From the NCBI RefSeq assembly GCF_945906775.1, contig NZ_CAMDRE010000001.1, forward strand, positions 1,054,001-1,118,000: a DNA stretch of 64,000 bases, in the 5' to 3' direction. A program made the translations under genes and the position numbers. The first letter of the stretch is position 1, and every line of letters begins with the position of its first letter. A model generated the notes under the pieces. That model had not been told where the DNA came from. It saw only the letters and a list, made by a program, of their open reading frames with translations, and did no database searches. This DNA comes from Citrobacter sp. Marseille-Q6884. Its GTDB lineage: Bacteria > Pseudomonadota > Gammaproteobacteria > Enterobacterales > Enterobacteriaceae. Shown piece by piece: positions 25,256-33,633 of the stretch.

Positions 25256-26578
25256 ATGGAAAATATGCAAAAACTCATCGCCCGGTATCCTTTAGTGGAG
25301 GCGCTGGTTGCTCTCCAGGAAACGACCTGGTTTAACCCTGGCACCACCTCTCTTGCGGAAGGTTTACCTTATGTTGGTCTGACAGAACACGACGTACAGG
25401 ATGCGCATGCCCGTCTGGCGCGTTTTGCACCGTATCTGGCGAAAGCGTTTCCTGAAACCGCAGCAACCGGCGGCATTATCGAATCTGAGCTGGCCGCCAT
25501 TCCTGCGATGCAAAAACGGCTGGAAAAAGAGTACGGACGGCACATCAACGGCGAAATTCTGCTGAAGAAAGACAGCCATCTGCCCATTTCCGGCTCGATT
25601 AAGGCCCGTGGCGGTATTTATGAAGTACTGACTCACGCCGAGAAACTGGCGCTGGAGGCCGGTCTGCTGACTACCGAAGACGATTACAGCATCCTGCTGG
25701 CGCCGGAGTTCAAACAGTTCTTCAGCCAGTACAGCATCGCGGTAGGTTCGACCGGTAACCTGGGGATGTCGATCGGCATCATGAGCGCCCGCATCGGCTT
25801 TAAGGTAACGGTGCATATGTCTGCAGATGCCCGTGCATGGAAAAAAGCTAAACTGCGCAGTCATGGCGTCACGGTTGTTGAGTACGAAGAAGATTACGGC
25901 GTGGCAGTGGAACAGGGGCGCAAGGCCGCTGAGTCTGATCCGAACTGCTTCTTCATTGACGACGAAAACTCCCGCACGCTGTTTTTAGGTTATGCGGTTG
26001 CCGGGCAGCGTCTGAAAGCGCAGTTCGCGCAGCAGGGGCGTGTGGTGGATGCTGAACATCCATTATTTGTTTATCTTCCGTGCGGCGTGGGTGGAGGTCC
26101 TGGCGGCGTCGCGTTTGGCCTGAAACTGGCTTTCGGCGATAACGTTCACTGCTTCTTTGCTGAGCCAACGCACTCACCGTGCATGCTACTGGGGGTATAC
26201 ACCGGGCTGCACGATACGATTTCTGTCCAGGAGATTGGTATCGACAACCTGACGGCAGCAGATGGGCTGGCGGTAGGACGCGCATCAGGGTTTGTCGGTC
26301 GCGCGATGGAGCGTCTGCTTGATGGCCTGTACACCCTGGATGACCAGACGATGTACGACATGCTGGGCTGGCTGGCACAGGAAGAGGGAATTCGCCTTGA
26401 GCCGTCAGCGCTTGCTGGAATGGCTGGCCCTCAGCGCGTTTGCGGTTCCGCTGACTATCAGAAAATGCATGGGTTCAGCGCAGAACAACTCAATAACGCC
26501 ACCCATCTGGTATGGGCTACTGGCGGTGGCATGGTACCGGAAGCGGAAATGGCACAGTACCTGGCGAAAGGCCGCTAA
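25256..26578 (+). CDS. dsdA: DsdA, D-serine ammonia-lyase
   Basis: A 440-residue PLP enzyme turning D-serine into pyruvate and ammonia. The PLP lysine is Lys116 in SGSIKARGG; the phosphate-binding glycine-rich loop CGVGGGPGGVAF is also present. The ATG at 25256 is chosen by match to E. coli DsdA and lies 17 bases after dsdX; an earlier in-frame ATG is inside dsdX. With dsdC and dsdX it forms a complete D-serine detoxification and catabolism unit. Confidence 0.96.
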   Translation: MENMQKLIARYPLVEALVALQETTWFNPGTTSLAEGLPYVGLTEHDVQDAHARLARFAPYLAKAFPETAATGGIIESELAAIPAMQKRLEKEYGRHINGEILLKKDSHLPISGSIKARGGIYEVLTHAEKLALEAGLLTTEDDYSILLAPEFKQFFSQYSIAVGSTGNLGMSIGIMSARIGFKVTVHMSADARAWKKAKLRSHGVTVVEYEEDYGVAVEQGRKAAESDPNCFFIDDENSRTLFLGYAVAGQRLKAQFAQQGRVVDAEHPLFVYLPCGVGGGPGGVAFGLKLAFGDNVHCFFAEPTHSPCMLLGVYTGLHDTISVQEIGIDNLTAADGLAVGRASGFVGRAMERLLDGLYTLDDQTMYDMLGWLAQEEGIRLEPSALAGMAGPQRVCGSADYQKMHGFSAEQLNNATHLVWATGGGMVPEAEMAQYLAKGR

Positions 26579-26590
26579 GCATCATTGACC

Positions 26591-27121
26591 TTAACGCAGC
26601 ATCGCCATCAGTTCCATCGGTGAGCGATGCTGCTTAAGCAGGTCTCGCATGACGCGCATATGCGGTGATGAGTGATCAAAGAAGGCTTGATAGCCCGCAC
26701 ACAATCCACCTTCCCTGTCGCCATCGCACTGCGCCGGGCAATCGCCACGGTAGAATTGCGACAAGGAACATCCCTGACAGCGCGCACTCAGCGAAGAAAG
26801 GCTCTGCCGTTCAGTCTGCCCCTTCAGGCCACACCAGCGGTTCAATGTCTGATCAAAAAGCGGAATGGATACTCGATTAATATCCTCACGAACCCAGATA
26901 TCAAATACCGAATTTAAAAACCGTCCCCAGTCTTCAGACGTCACAGACTCCGCTGTCAGGCAGCCCGTTTCATCGCGTTCCATCAGGGGAATAAACTGCA
27001 CGGCACGCACACCCGACAATTGTAAATCACGATATAAATCATTCGGATGCAAACACTTTTGGTGATCGACTACAACCCTTACTATTCCTTCACTTACATC
27101 CTTGTCCTCACGCTCCGTCAT
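26591..27121 (-). CDS. yidF: YidF, orphan SPASM-like cysteine-rich protein
   Basis: A 176-residue protein resembling the C-terminal part of anaerobic sulfatase-maturating radical SAM enzymes: LYRDLQLSGVRAVQFIPLMERD, then a cysteine cluster C-x2-C-x11-C-x3-C-x8-C (RCQGC...DCPAQC...LCAGY). The radical SAM CxxxCxxC motif is absent, as in E. coli YidF, so it cannot be a whole maturase. It may be a remnant or a separate iron-sulfur protein. Its ATG overlaps the yidG stop (ATGA), so it is made with yidG and yidH. No sulfatase gene is next to it here. Confidence 0.82.
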   Translation of the reverse strand: MTEREDKDVSEGIVRVVVDHQKCLHPNDLYRDLQLSGVRAVQFIPLMERDETGCLTAESVTSEDWGRFLNSVFDIWVREDINRVSIPLFDQTLNRWCGLKGQTERQSLSSLSARCQGCSLSQFYRGDCPAQCDGDREGGLCAGYQAFFDHSSPHMRVMRDLLKQHRSPMELMAMLR

Positions 27122-27480
27122 GCAAAATCCCCGATAAATACGATAAGTTGGCGTATATGTGTGACAGCAAACAGTATTGCGAGAGATAACACCGCGAGAG
27201 AGATCATAAATTTGTCACGCACCGCACGAGATTCAGAATAATCGCGACGCGTGACGTCCATCAGGCCGCGACTGCGCGTATAACGCCATACAATAATAGC
27301 CACGACGACCAGCACACCGACGGAAACCCAGAACAGAACCCCAGCCTGATGCCAGTTATGCTTTAGCGCCAGCGCCATTAACGCCCCGTAACCAAGCAGA
27401 GTACGGAACCAGGCCAGGGAAGTGCGCTCCGGTTGCAATCCTGGATCAGCAATTCGCCGCGATTTGCGGCTATCCGGCAT
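27118..27480 (-). CDS. yidG: YidG, DUF202 inner-membrane protein
   Basis: A 120-residue protein with three membrane segments and the DUF202 N-terminal motif ADPGLQPERTSLAWFRTLLGYGAL. Matches E. coli YidG. It overlaps yidH upstream by 11 bases and yidF downstream by a few, so the three are translationally coupled. Function unknown. Confidence 0.9.
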   Translation of the reverse strand: MPDSRKSRRIADPGLQPERTSLAWFRTLLGYGALMALALKHNWHQAGVLFWVSVGVLVVVAIIVWRYTRSRGLMDVTRRDYSESRAVRDKFMISLAVLSLAILFAVTHIRQLIVFIGDFA

Positions 27481-27817
27481 ACAACACCAGCCCTATCACA
27501 ACCACCGCAACGATCATCAAAATCAGGCTGATGATGAATAAGCCCGGCGTGTATGGCAGATCCTCTTTCAGGCGCATCGCCTTCTCATTACTCAGCCAAC
27601 GCAGGTAGCCGTAAATCGCCAGGCCTCCCGCTAACAAACAGAGTAGCAGCGCCAGCAGTTCACGAATGATCGGTGTGGCAAAATCCGGCGCCAGTTGGTC
27701 CAGACCAACGCCCGCAGCCAGAAACCCCAGGGCGGTGCGGATCCATGCCAGAAAAGTACGCTCATTTGCCAGCGAGAAACGGTAATCCGGCGCTTCTCCG
27801 AGGCGGGAAATCTTCAT
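27470..27817 (-). CDS. yidH: YidH, DUF202 inner-membrane protein
   Basis: A 115-residue protein with three membrane segments and the DUF202 motif RFSLANERTFLAWIRTALGFLAAG, a paralogue of YidG. The ATG at 27817 follows AAGGAGTTGTA and gives the same length as E. coli YidH; a longer in-frame start upstream lacks support. First gene of yidH-yidG-yidF. Confidence 0.92.
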   Translation of the reverse strand: MKISRLGEAPDYRFSLANERTFLAWIRTALGFLAAGVGLDQLAPDFATPIIRELLALLLCLLAGGLAIYGYLRWLSNEKAMRLKEDLPYTPGLFIISLILMIVAVVVIGLVLYAG

Positions 27818-27920
27818 TACAACTCCTTCATAGTTGTGTCTGGTCGTTATACCGGAACAGTAAAGGAGTATGAACCCGATTCTCAAACGTAAGGCAGGTA
27901 ATGTGATACAGACAAAAGAA

Positions 27921-27950
27921 AGGCCTACAAAACAGTGCGTTTGTAGGCCT
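27921..27950 (-). terminator. Terminator of yidE
   Basis: AGGCCTACAAA and TTTGTAGGCCT, perfect 11-bp arms with an eight-base loop, followed on the minus strand by TTCTTTTG, 33 bases after the yidE stop. Confidence 0.75.
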
Positions 27951-27983
27951 GATAAGTGCAATATCTTCAGTGGGTTAAAAGGT

Positions 27984-29645
27984 TTATCCCATTCCCCAGA
28001 AAATTACCGCCAGCAGCTGTGGCGTGATAATGCGCAGGAACATCACCAACGGGTAAACTGTGGCATAGGAGAGCGCTGCCGCACCGCTGGTAGCATGCAG
28101 GTTATTGGCAAACGCCAGCGCGGGAGGATCGGTCATGGAACCCGCCAGCATCCCACACAGTGTCAGGTAGTTCATTTTAGCGAAGATCCTCGCCAACAAC
28201 CCGACAGTAATCAGCGGAATCGCGGTAATAAAGATGCCGTAGCCCACCCAACTTAGCCCATCGCCCTGCGTGAGGGTATCGACAAAATCACCGCCGGACT
28301 TCAGACCCACTACCGCGAGAAAGAGCACAATCCCCAATTCTCTCAACGCCAGGTTCGCGCTGGGTGGCATAAACCAGTACAGCTTACCGATACTGCCAAT
28401 ACGTCCCAGAATCAGCGCCATAATCAGCGGCCCACCGGCAAGCCCCAGTTTTAATGCCACCGGGAACCCCGGTATAAACAGTGGAATAGAGCCCAGCAGC
28501 ACCCCAAGCCCGATACCGATAAATACCGGCAACATCTGCACCTGTTGCAGTTTTTGCTGTGCGTTACCCACCACATTCGCTACGGCGTCGATAGATGAGG
28601 GACGCCCGACCAGGTTCAGGATATCGCCAAACTGCAGGCTGGCATCACTACTGGCGACCAACTCAACACCGGCACGGTTGAGACGCGAGATCACTACGTC
28701 GTAGCGCTCTTTGAAATGCAGATCCCGAATGCGCTTCCCAAGCACCTTTTCATTCGTCACGACCACGCGCTCAACGCGCAAATCCGTTCCCCGCGTAGAC
28801 AGAGAGGTATCAACCTCCTGACCAATGACAAGCTGTGCGTTATGCAGATCGGCAGACTGCCCCACCAGGTGTAGCAAGTCGCCCATTTGGATAGTCGTTC
28901 CCGGCGACGGAACCATCAAGGTCTCTTCACGTTTCAGACGTGAACAGATGATTTTGTCGCTGTTCAGGATAGGCACATCCTGAATGGCCATATTATTGAG
29001 GTTGGGGTTTTCAACGCGGATATTCATCGTCTGAATCAGCGCATGCCCATTGGTCAGCGTTGATTCATGTTGCTGCGCTTCGGCTTCAACATTGACCCGG
29101 AAAATGAGGCGCATCAGCCACATCGTGAGCAAAATACCGCAGATGCCAAAAGGATAGGCCATCGCATAGCTCATCCCCATCTGGTCAACAATATCCATCG
29201 GCGTACCCAAATCGCGCAGGATTTGTTGTCCCGCCCCCAACGCCGGGGTATTCGTGACCGCACCGGAGAATATACCCAGCACCACGGGGAGAGGAATTGC
29301 AAAAATTTTGTGCAAAATAGCGGTGACCAGGCCACCCATAATGACAATCAGCACCGCGAACAGATTCAGGCGCAACCCCGAAACGCGCAGCGACGCAAAA
29401 AAGCCCGGTCCGACCTGAATACCGATGGTGTACACGAACAGTATCAGGCCAAATTCCTGAATGAAATGCAGCATATCGCCGCTCAGGGTCATCCCTGCCT
29501 GATCGACAAAATGCCCGACGATAATACCGCCGAACAACACGCCTCCGATGCCAAACCCAACGCCGCGTATTTTGATGTTGCCGATCCATAACCCGACAAC
29601 CGCCACCAGTGCCAGAACGCTAACCGTCAATGCTATATCACTCAT
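27984..29645 (-). CDS. yidE: YidE, AspT/YidE/YbjL-family membrane transporter
   Basis: A 553-residue protein: about five membrane segments, two RCK_C (TrkA-C) cytoplasmic domains in the middle (VENPNLNNMAIQDVPI... and LRVERVVVTNEKVLGKRI...), then a second membrane block. This is the layout of the putative transport family with AspT. The ATG at 29645 (MSDIALTVS) gives the E. coli length; an in-frame ATG 24 bases upstream is less likely. Substrate unknown. Confidence 0.94.
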   Translation of the reverse strand: MSDIALTVSVLALVAVVGLWIGNIKIRGVGFGIGGVLFGGIIVGHFVDQAGMTLSGDMLHFIQEFGLILFVYTIGIQVGPGFFASLRVSGLRLNLFAVLIVIMGGLVTAILHKIFAIPLPVVLGIFSGAVTNTPALGAGQQILRDLGTPMDIVDQMGMSYAMAYPFGICGILLTMWLMRLIFRVNVEAEAQQHESTLTNGHALIQTMNIRVENPNLNNMAIQDVPILNSDKIICSRLKREETLMVPSPGTTIQMGDLLHLVGQSADLHNAQLVIGQEVDTSLSTRGTDLRVERVVVTNEKVLGKRIRDLHFKERYDVVISRLNRAGVELVASSDASLQFGDILNLVGRPSSIDAVANVVGNAQQKLQQVQMLPVFIGIGLGVLLGSIPLFIPGFPVALKLGLAGGPLIMALILGRIGSIGKLYWFMPPSANLALRELGIVLFLAVVGLKSGGDFVDTLTQGDGLSWVGYGIFITAIPLITVGLLARIFAKMNYLTLCGMLAGSMTDPPALAFANNLHATSGAAALSYATVYPLVMFLRIITPQLLAVIFWGMG

Positions 29646-29755
29646 TATTCTGTTCCCTGTGAATAACATTTCATTTATCGAGGATTATGACTGAACCGTT
29701 CAAGCATGAATGCAGAGTGGCGCACATTATCGTGCTGCAGAGCATGCTGGCGTGC

Positions 29756-30586
29756 TTAAGACGGGTATTCTTTACTGCTTTTCCTGGCGGATATCTGAAG
29801 CTGCTGAATACTTTTTTCTGGTGAGGGTAGCGCTTCAGGCATTGTACCGCCAAGATCCTGAATAGTCTGGCGAACTTTGCGCCCAACATCGTAGTGGGTC
29901 TGGTTGGCTTGCTGCTTTGTATTCACTGAATCCCGGCGCAGTTTTTCTTCTGTTTGGGTAGCCCGAAAAAGGTTCGCCGCCAACTCAGTGGAACCCATAT
30001 GGTCGAGTATTTTCTGGCTTTTCGTTAACCCTTTGCGTTCATGTATCGCACGCTGATCCAGGCCACCATATAATCCTTTGTAACCGTGATTCTGGAAGAT
30101 GGCGAAATCAAATGCAGTTTCAACACCCGCCTGCTGTGCAGTCTCAACCAAATGCTTATTGTGCTCCTTCAATTCATTGCGTAGGAACAGGCGTTTTTCA
30201 TCTTCACGTAAAGATTTAAAAGTGGCATCGTCAGCCAACTCCTGACGCCGGGTTTGAATAGCAAAGTAAGTCTGGCCTGCGGCGATAACCGGTTTGGAGG
30301 GATCACCGTTTTGTACAACCAGATAGCAGGCATAGCGGGAAAGCTTTACATCTTTTAGTTCACGACTCGCTCCAGAGCCGATCTGTACCATTACGAGGAT
30401 CTCCTCGAAATGGTCACTCTCTAATTGGCAGCTGGATACACATGACGTCACTGCTTTCTTTATTACCGGTATAAAATGCCGGTACTCAGAATATTCAAGC
30501 ACTTTAGCAAGTGCCCGAGCGGACCAGAATTCAGCACCCTTACTATCAAACTGCTTCATAGCTTCAAAAAGCTGATGCTCACTCAT
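29756..30586 (-). CDS. dinD: DinD, DNA-damage-inducible protein D
   Basis: A 276-residue protein matching E. coli DinD over its length, including WSARALAKVLEYSEYRHFIPV at the BRO-N-like N-terminus and the middle KVIAAGQTYFAIQTRRQELADD-type segment. DinD interacts with RecA filaments during the SOS response. ATG at 30586 follows AAGGA; a GTG one codon upstream is an alternative. A LexA-like site lies about 35 bases upstream. In E. coli dinD lies elsewhere (near pyrE), so its place here between yidE and ibpB differs. Confidence 0.93.
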   Translation of the reverse strand: MSEHQLFEAMKQFDSKGAEFWSARALAKVLEYSEYRHFIPVIKKAVTSCVSSCQLESDHFEEILVMVQIGSGASRELKDVKLSRYACYLVVQNGDPSKPVIAAGQTYFAIQTRRQELADDATFKSLREDEKRLFLRNELKEHNKHLVETAQQAGVETAFDFAIFQNHGYKGLYGGLDQRAIHERKGLTKSQKILDHMGSTELAANLFRATQTEEKLRRDSVNTKQQANQTHYDVGRKVRQTIQDLGGTMPEALPSPEKSIQQLQISARKSSKEYPS

Positions 30587-30615
30587 CACAACGTTCCTTC
30601 GTTAAAAGAGCTTTA

Positions 30616-30635
30616 TACTGGATATTTTTACAGTG
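30616..30635. promoter_or_regulatory. LexA-like box upstream of dinD
   Basis: On the minus strand CACTGTAAAAATATCCAGTA has a perfect CTGT half, eight-base spacing and CCAG instead of ACAG. It lies 30 bases before the dinD ATG. One mismatch in the core suggests a weaker LexA site than that of tisAB. Confidence 0.7.
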
Positions 30636-30678
30636 AAACATCCATTGCAACAAGGCGTTTTCGTGTGTGTTAGCGCAC

Positions 30679-30706
30679 AAAAAAGCCCCGTCATTTCTGG
30701 CGGGGC
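30679..30706 (-). terminator. Terminator of ibpB
   Basis: GCCCCG...CGGGGC stem at 30685-30706 with six U on the minus strand, 17 bases after the ibpB stop. Confidence 0.88.
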
Positions 30707-30722
30707 AAAGGCAAGGAGCTAA

Positions 30723-31151
30723 TTAGCTATTTAATGCGGGATGTTCGCTGATGGCAATCCGCTGCGGCGGGATGGTTTCCGGCTCATTGCGAACTAAATC
30801 GATGTGCAGCAAGCCGTTTGTGAAGCTCGCGCCAGAGACTTCCATATTTTCTGCCAGCGTAAAACTCAGGCTAAAGGACTGCGTGACCAGCCCCTGGTGC
30901 AGCCATTTGGTCTCTTTTTCCGGCTGCTCAGGCGTACCTTTTACGGTCAGGCGAGTACCTTCCAGCTGAATATCCAGATCTTCCTGGCGGAAACCGGCTA
31001 ACGCAAGGGTAATGCGATAGTGGTTATCATCGCTTTTTTCGATGTTATAGGGCGGGAAGCTCTGGCTTTCGCCGGTGTTTTGCAAGGCATTGGCCAGTTT
31101 GTCAAAACCGATCCATTGACGCAGCAGCGGGGATAAATCGTAGTTACGCAT
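30723..31151 (-). CDS. ibpB: IbpB, small heat-shock protein
   Basis: A 142-residue alpha-crystallin-type chaperone, same length as E. coli IbpB. N-terminal MRNYDLSPLLRQWIGFDKLA, central crystallin domain, and the C-terminal PQRIAI I-x-I-like anchor. It works with IbpA to hold unfolded protein in small assemblies for ClpB/DnaK. AGAAGGAGAATACT precedes the ATG. Second gene after ibpA with a 93-base gap that can form stem-loops. Confidence 0.96.
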   Translation of the reverse strand: MRNYDLSPLLRQWIGFDKLANALQNTGESQSFPPYNIEKSDDNHYRITLALAGFRQEDLDIQLEGTRLTVKGTPEQPEKETKWLHQGLVTQSFSLSFTLAENMEVSGASFTNGLLHIDLVRNEPETIPPQRIAISEHPALNS

Positions 31152-31244
31152 AGTATTCTCCTTCTAAGAAGCGAGTAAGTACATTCCGGCTCCCTGACGG
31201 CAAGCCGATTGTCTGACAGGGCCGCCTAAAGCGGCCCGGTTGAA

Positions 31245-31658
31245 TTAGTTAATTTCGATGCGGCGCGGTTTATTCGCTTCAGGAATCACGCGCTCAAGCT
31301 CGATATACAGCAGACCGTTCACCAGGTTTGCACCACGAACGTGAATGTTCTCGGCCAACTGGAACTTGCGTTCAAAGTTGCGCTCGGCAATGCCCTGATA
31401 CAGGTATGTACGCTCTTTTTGGTCGTCTGCATGGGCGCCTTTTACCACCAGCAAGTTATCCTGGGCGGTAATTTCCAGCTCGCTTTCAGCGAAGCCTGCA
31501 ACGGCAATCGCAATGCGGTAATGGTTTTCGTCTACCAGCTCAACGTTGTACGGAGGGTAGCCGCCATTACTCTGGCCTTGATTGTTTTCAAGCAGGTTAA
31601 ACAGACGATCAAAACCAATGGCAGAACGGTACAGCGGAGATAAGTCAAAGTTACGCAT
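31245..31658 (-). CDS. ibpA: IbpA, small heat-shock protein
   Basis: A 137-residue paralogue of IbpB with the same architecture: MRNFDLSPLYRSAIGFDRLF, alpha-crystallin domain with AIAVAGFAESELEI, and C-terminal PRRIEIN. The ATG at 31658 is chosen over one two codons upstream by match to E. coli. It is preceded by AGGAGC, which is hidden in a ROSE-like hairpin, and by a sigma-32 promoter. Confidence 0.96.
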   Translation of the reverse strand: MRNFDLSPLYRSAIGFDRLFNLLENNQGQSNGGYPPYNVELVDENHYRIAIAVAGFAESELEITAQDNLLVVKGAHADDQKERTYLYQGIAERNFERKFQLAENIHVRGANLVNGLLYIELERVIPEANKPRRIEIN

Positions 31659-31667
31659 AATCAATAG

Positions 31668-31684
31668 CTCCTGAAATCAGCGAG
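31668..31684 (-). promoter_or_regulatory. ROSE-type RNA thermometer of ibpA
   Basis: On the minus strand CTC-G-CTG pairs with CAG-GAG across a short ATTT loop; the G opposite the Shine-Dalgarno is bulged, the hallmark of ROSE elements. The hairpin includes AGGAG of ibpA and should melt on heat shock. Confidence 0.8.
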
Positions 31685-31761
31685 AATGTGAGACCTTCCA
31701 TCATGGACAGGTCAGGTAGCCAGGACACCCATCAGGCGTGCCCTTCTTTGCCTACACCCTA

Positions 31762-31790
31762 AAAATGGGTCCTGATACAAACTTTTCAAG
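31762..31790 (-). promoter_or_regulatory. Sigma-32 heat-shock promoter of ibpAB
   Basis: On the minus strand CTTGAAA (31784-31790), 14 bases, then CCCATTTT (31762-31769) match the RpoH consensus. The start of transcription would fall about 95 bases before the ibpA ATG. Confidence 0.85.
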
Positions 31791-31963
31791 CGTATTCATC
31801 TGACTTTTTTTGCAGTTTGTTGTCTATTGCATACACTGGGGGGACAGTCTTTATCGTTAGAGTGCGATAGCCGCCACAGTGCGACATGATGGTGATGTTA
31901 TTTCTCGCAACGGATCGCTATAACTCACCATGCAAACACCGATGATTAACAGATGAATAAATG

Positions 31964-32296
31964 ATGATAAAAAAAATGTTGTTAACACTGATGGTATGCA
32001 GCGGGATGGTTTTTGTGAGCGGCTGTTCCAGCGTGATGTCGCATACCGGAGGTAAAGAAGGGACGTATCCAGGCACCCGAGCCAGCGCCACGATGATCGG
32101 TGATAGCGATACCAACTGGGGAACGAAGTCGCTGGCCATTCTTGATATGCCATTTACTGCCGTTCTGGATACTCTATTACTGCCGTGGGATTTCTTTCGC
32201 AAGGATAGCTCTGTCAGATCCCGCGTAGAAAGAAGCGAGGAGAGAACGCAAGTGATGAACGACGTTATCCCCCCGGCAAAAATGCCTGCCCCGTAA
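31964..32296 (+). CDS. yidQ: YidQ, outer-membrane-type lipoprotein (DUF1375)
   Basis: A 110-residue lipoprotein with lipobox VSGC (Cys at about residue 21) followed by Ser, which fits outer-membrane sorting. The mature part GTYPGTRASATMIG and DMPFTAVLDTLLLPWD matches E. coli YidQ. The ATG at 31964 is chosen by match; another ATG precedes it by one codon. Convergent with yidR, whose stop is one base away. Function unknown. Confidence 0.88.
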   Translation: MIKKMLLTLMVCSGMVFVSGCSSVMSHTGGKEGTYPGTRASATMIGDSDTNWGTKSLAILDMPFTAVLDTLLLPWDFFRKDSSVRSRVERSEERTQVMNDVIPPAKMPAP

Positions 32297-32297
32297 G

Positions 32298-33524
32298 TTA
32301 CCGCCCGGTGTCGGTGACCCATAACTGACGGAAGCCTTCAACGTCTTCCATCCACGCGATCTGGTGACCATCAGGAGAGAAGACGATCGCATCTGCGGAA
32401 GGCGGGTTATCATGATTTTCCGTTAAGAAATCAATCTCTCCCGTCTGCACATTACAGCACGCGATTCTGTTTTCCAGCACAAATCCCAGCCATTGGCCCG
32501 ACGGATGCCAGTTGATTGCTGACTGAATATCCGTAGTACAGTGGGTCAGTTGACGCGGCTCCCCCCCGTGCGGAGAAATCAACCATAGCTGCACAATGCC
32601 ACTCTCATCACGCATCAGAAAAGCGATCTCAGATGCCTGGGGATTACTGCGTACCCAGTGGCGCGGCTGATTCACCAGGCCCGGAAAAGCGCGATCATGA
32701 GTAAACGTCAGACGGCGTTGAGTAACTCCGGATGGCGGTACAGGCATTGTCGATTCAGTACCTTCCAGAGGCTGTTCACCCGGCGTCTTCCAGGCGTTTT
32801 CATCCTGTGGCAAATCCACAATAAACAGTTCGGGTACTTTCTCTCCCCCCACTGACACGGTATCCCCGATAAACGCCAGCTTATGGTTTCCCACCCAACC
32901 CTCTTCATAGGCACGATTAATATCATCGCTGCCGGGTCGTGGAGTCGGTGTCGTCTGACTCACCAATACACACCAGTGGCTCCCGCTATACTCGCGCGGA
33001 TGCTGTGCAGAGACGTTCACTGGGCCATAGGGCGTCGCCACGCCGACGTTGCGTAAATCCAGCGATGGATCGCACTCATGCAGCACATGGTCGTTATAGG
33101 TAAAACTGACACACTCACCGCCCGGGCTGAAGACATGCACATGGCTTCCGCCGCGCAGCGCGCCTGGCGTGTACGGCGCAGTGATATCCATTGCATCCAG
33201 ATTCGTCACCTCAGCCTGCCCGACAACCACTCCGCGACGATGATGGAAATCGTAATGCCATGTTTCATCAGGGTTTTCAGGCCCATGAATAAAAACATAT
33301 TTTTCCTGCTTTGGATGAACGGTCACCACGCCGACGTGCGCGCCCTGGGGAGCGCGATAAATCACGTCCAGCTCACCGGTCTGAATATTAACGCGTTCGA
33401 TCGTTTCGCCAGTGAACGAGGCACCGGAAGGACGCACATCAAAAACCAGCCACTGGCTGTCCGGGGTCCAGGTATTGATATTCGTCAGCTGGTGGTTACG
33501 TGGCGTAAAGGTGATTTGCTTCAT
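32298..33524 (-). CDS. yidR: YidR, putative beta-propeller protein (DUF3748)
   Basis: A 408-residue soluble protein with WD40/TolB-like repeats, for example WTPDSQWLVFDVRP, INWHPSGQWLGFVLE and VFSPDGHQIAWMED, each an SxDGxxLxW-type blade. It matches E. coli YidR. The start at 33524 (MKQITFTPRNH) is taken from that match, with AGGG upstream; an earlier in-frame ATG at 33611 is unlikely. No signal peptide. Function not known. Confidence 0.9.
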   Translation of the reverse strand: MKQITFTPRNHQLTNINTWTPDSQWLVFDVRPSGASFTGETIERVNIQTGELDVIYRAPQGAHVGVVTVHPKQEKYVFIHGPENPDETWHYDFHHRRGVVVGQAEVTNLDAMDITAPYTPGALRGGSHVHVFSPGGECVSFTYNDHVLHECDPSLDLRNVGVATPYGPVNVSAQHPREYSGSHWCVLVSQTTPTPRPGSDDINRAYEEGWVGNHKLAFIGDTVSVGGEKVPELFIVDLPQDENAWKTPGEQPLEGTESTMPVPPSGVTQRRLTFTHDRAFPGLVNQPRHWVRSNPQASEIAFLMRDESGIVQLWLISPHGGEPRQLTHCTTDIQSAINWHPSGQWLGFVLENRIACCNVQTGEIDFLTENHDNPPSADAIVFSPDGHQIAWMEDVEGFRQLWVTDTGR

Positions 33525-33599
33525 GAAGTGCCCTGATTCAAGACGATTTACGCAATCATACTGCACAAGGGCATGACTTTCAGGCTTTCGTAAAATGCA

Positions 33600-33625
33600 G
33601 GGCAAATGCAAGGCCGCATTTGCCC
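33600..33625 (-). terminator. Terminator of yidA
   Basis: GGGCAAATGC and GCATTTGCCC, perfect ten-base arms with a six-base loop, followed on the minus strand by TGCATTTT, nine bases after the yidA stop. Confidence 0.7.
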
Positions 33626-33633
33626 GTCAGCCA

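Larger units (their letters stand above)
31659..31960. other. ibpA-yidQ divergent intergenic region
   Basis: Besides the ROSE element and sigma-32 promoter listed separately, the right half holds only AT-rich sequence before yidQ. I see no further gene or repeat in it. Confidence 0.6.

Noticed and set aside
29067..29591. 174-codon + strand frame opposite yidE
   Set aside because: Shadow of the conserved yidE gene.
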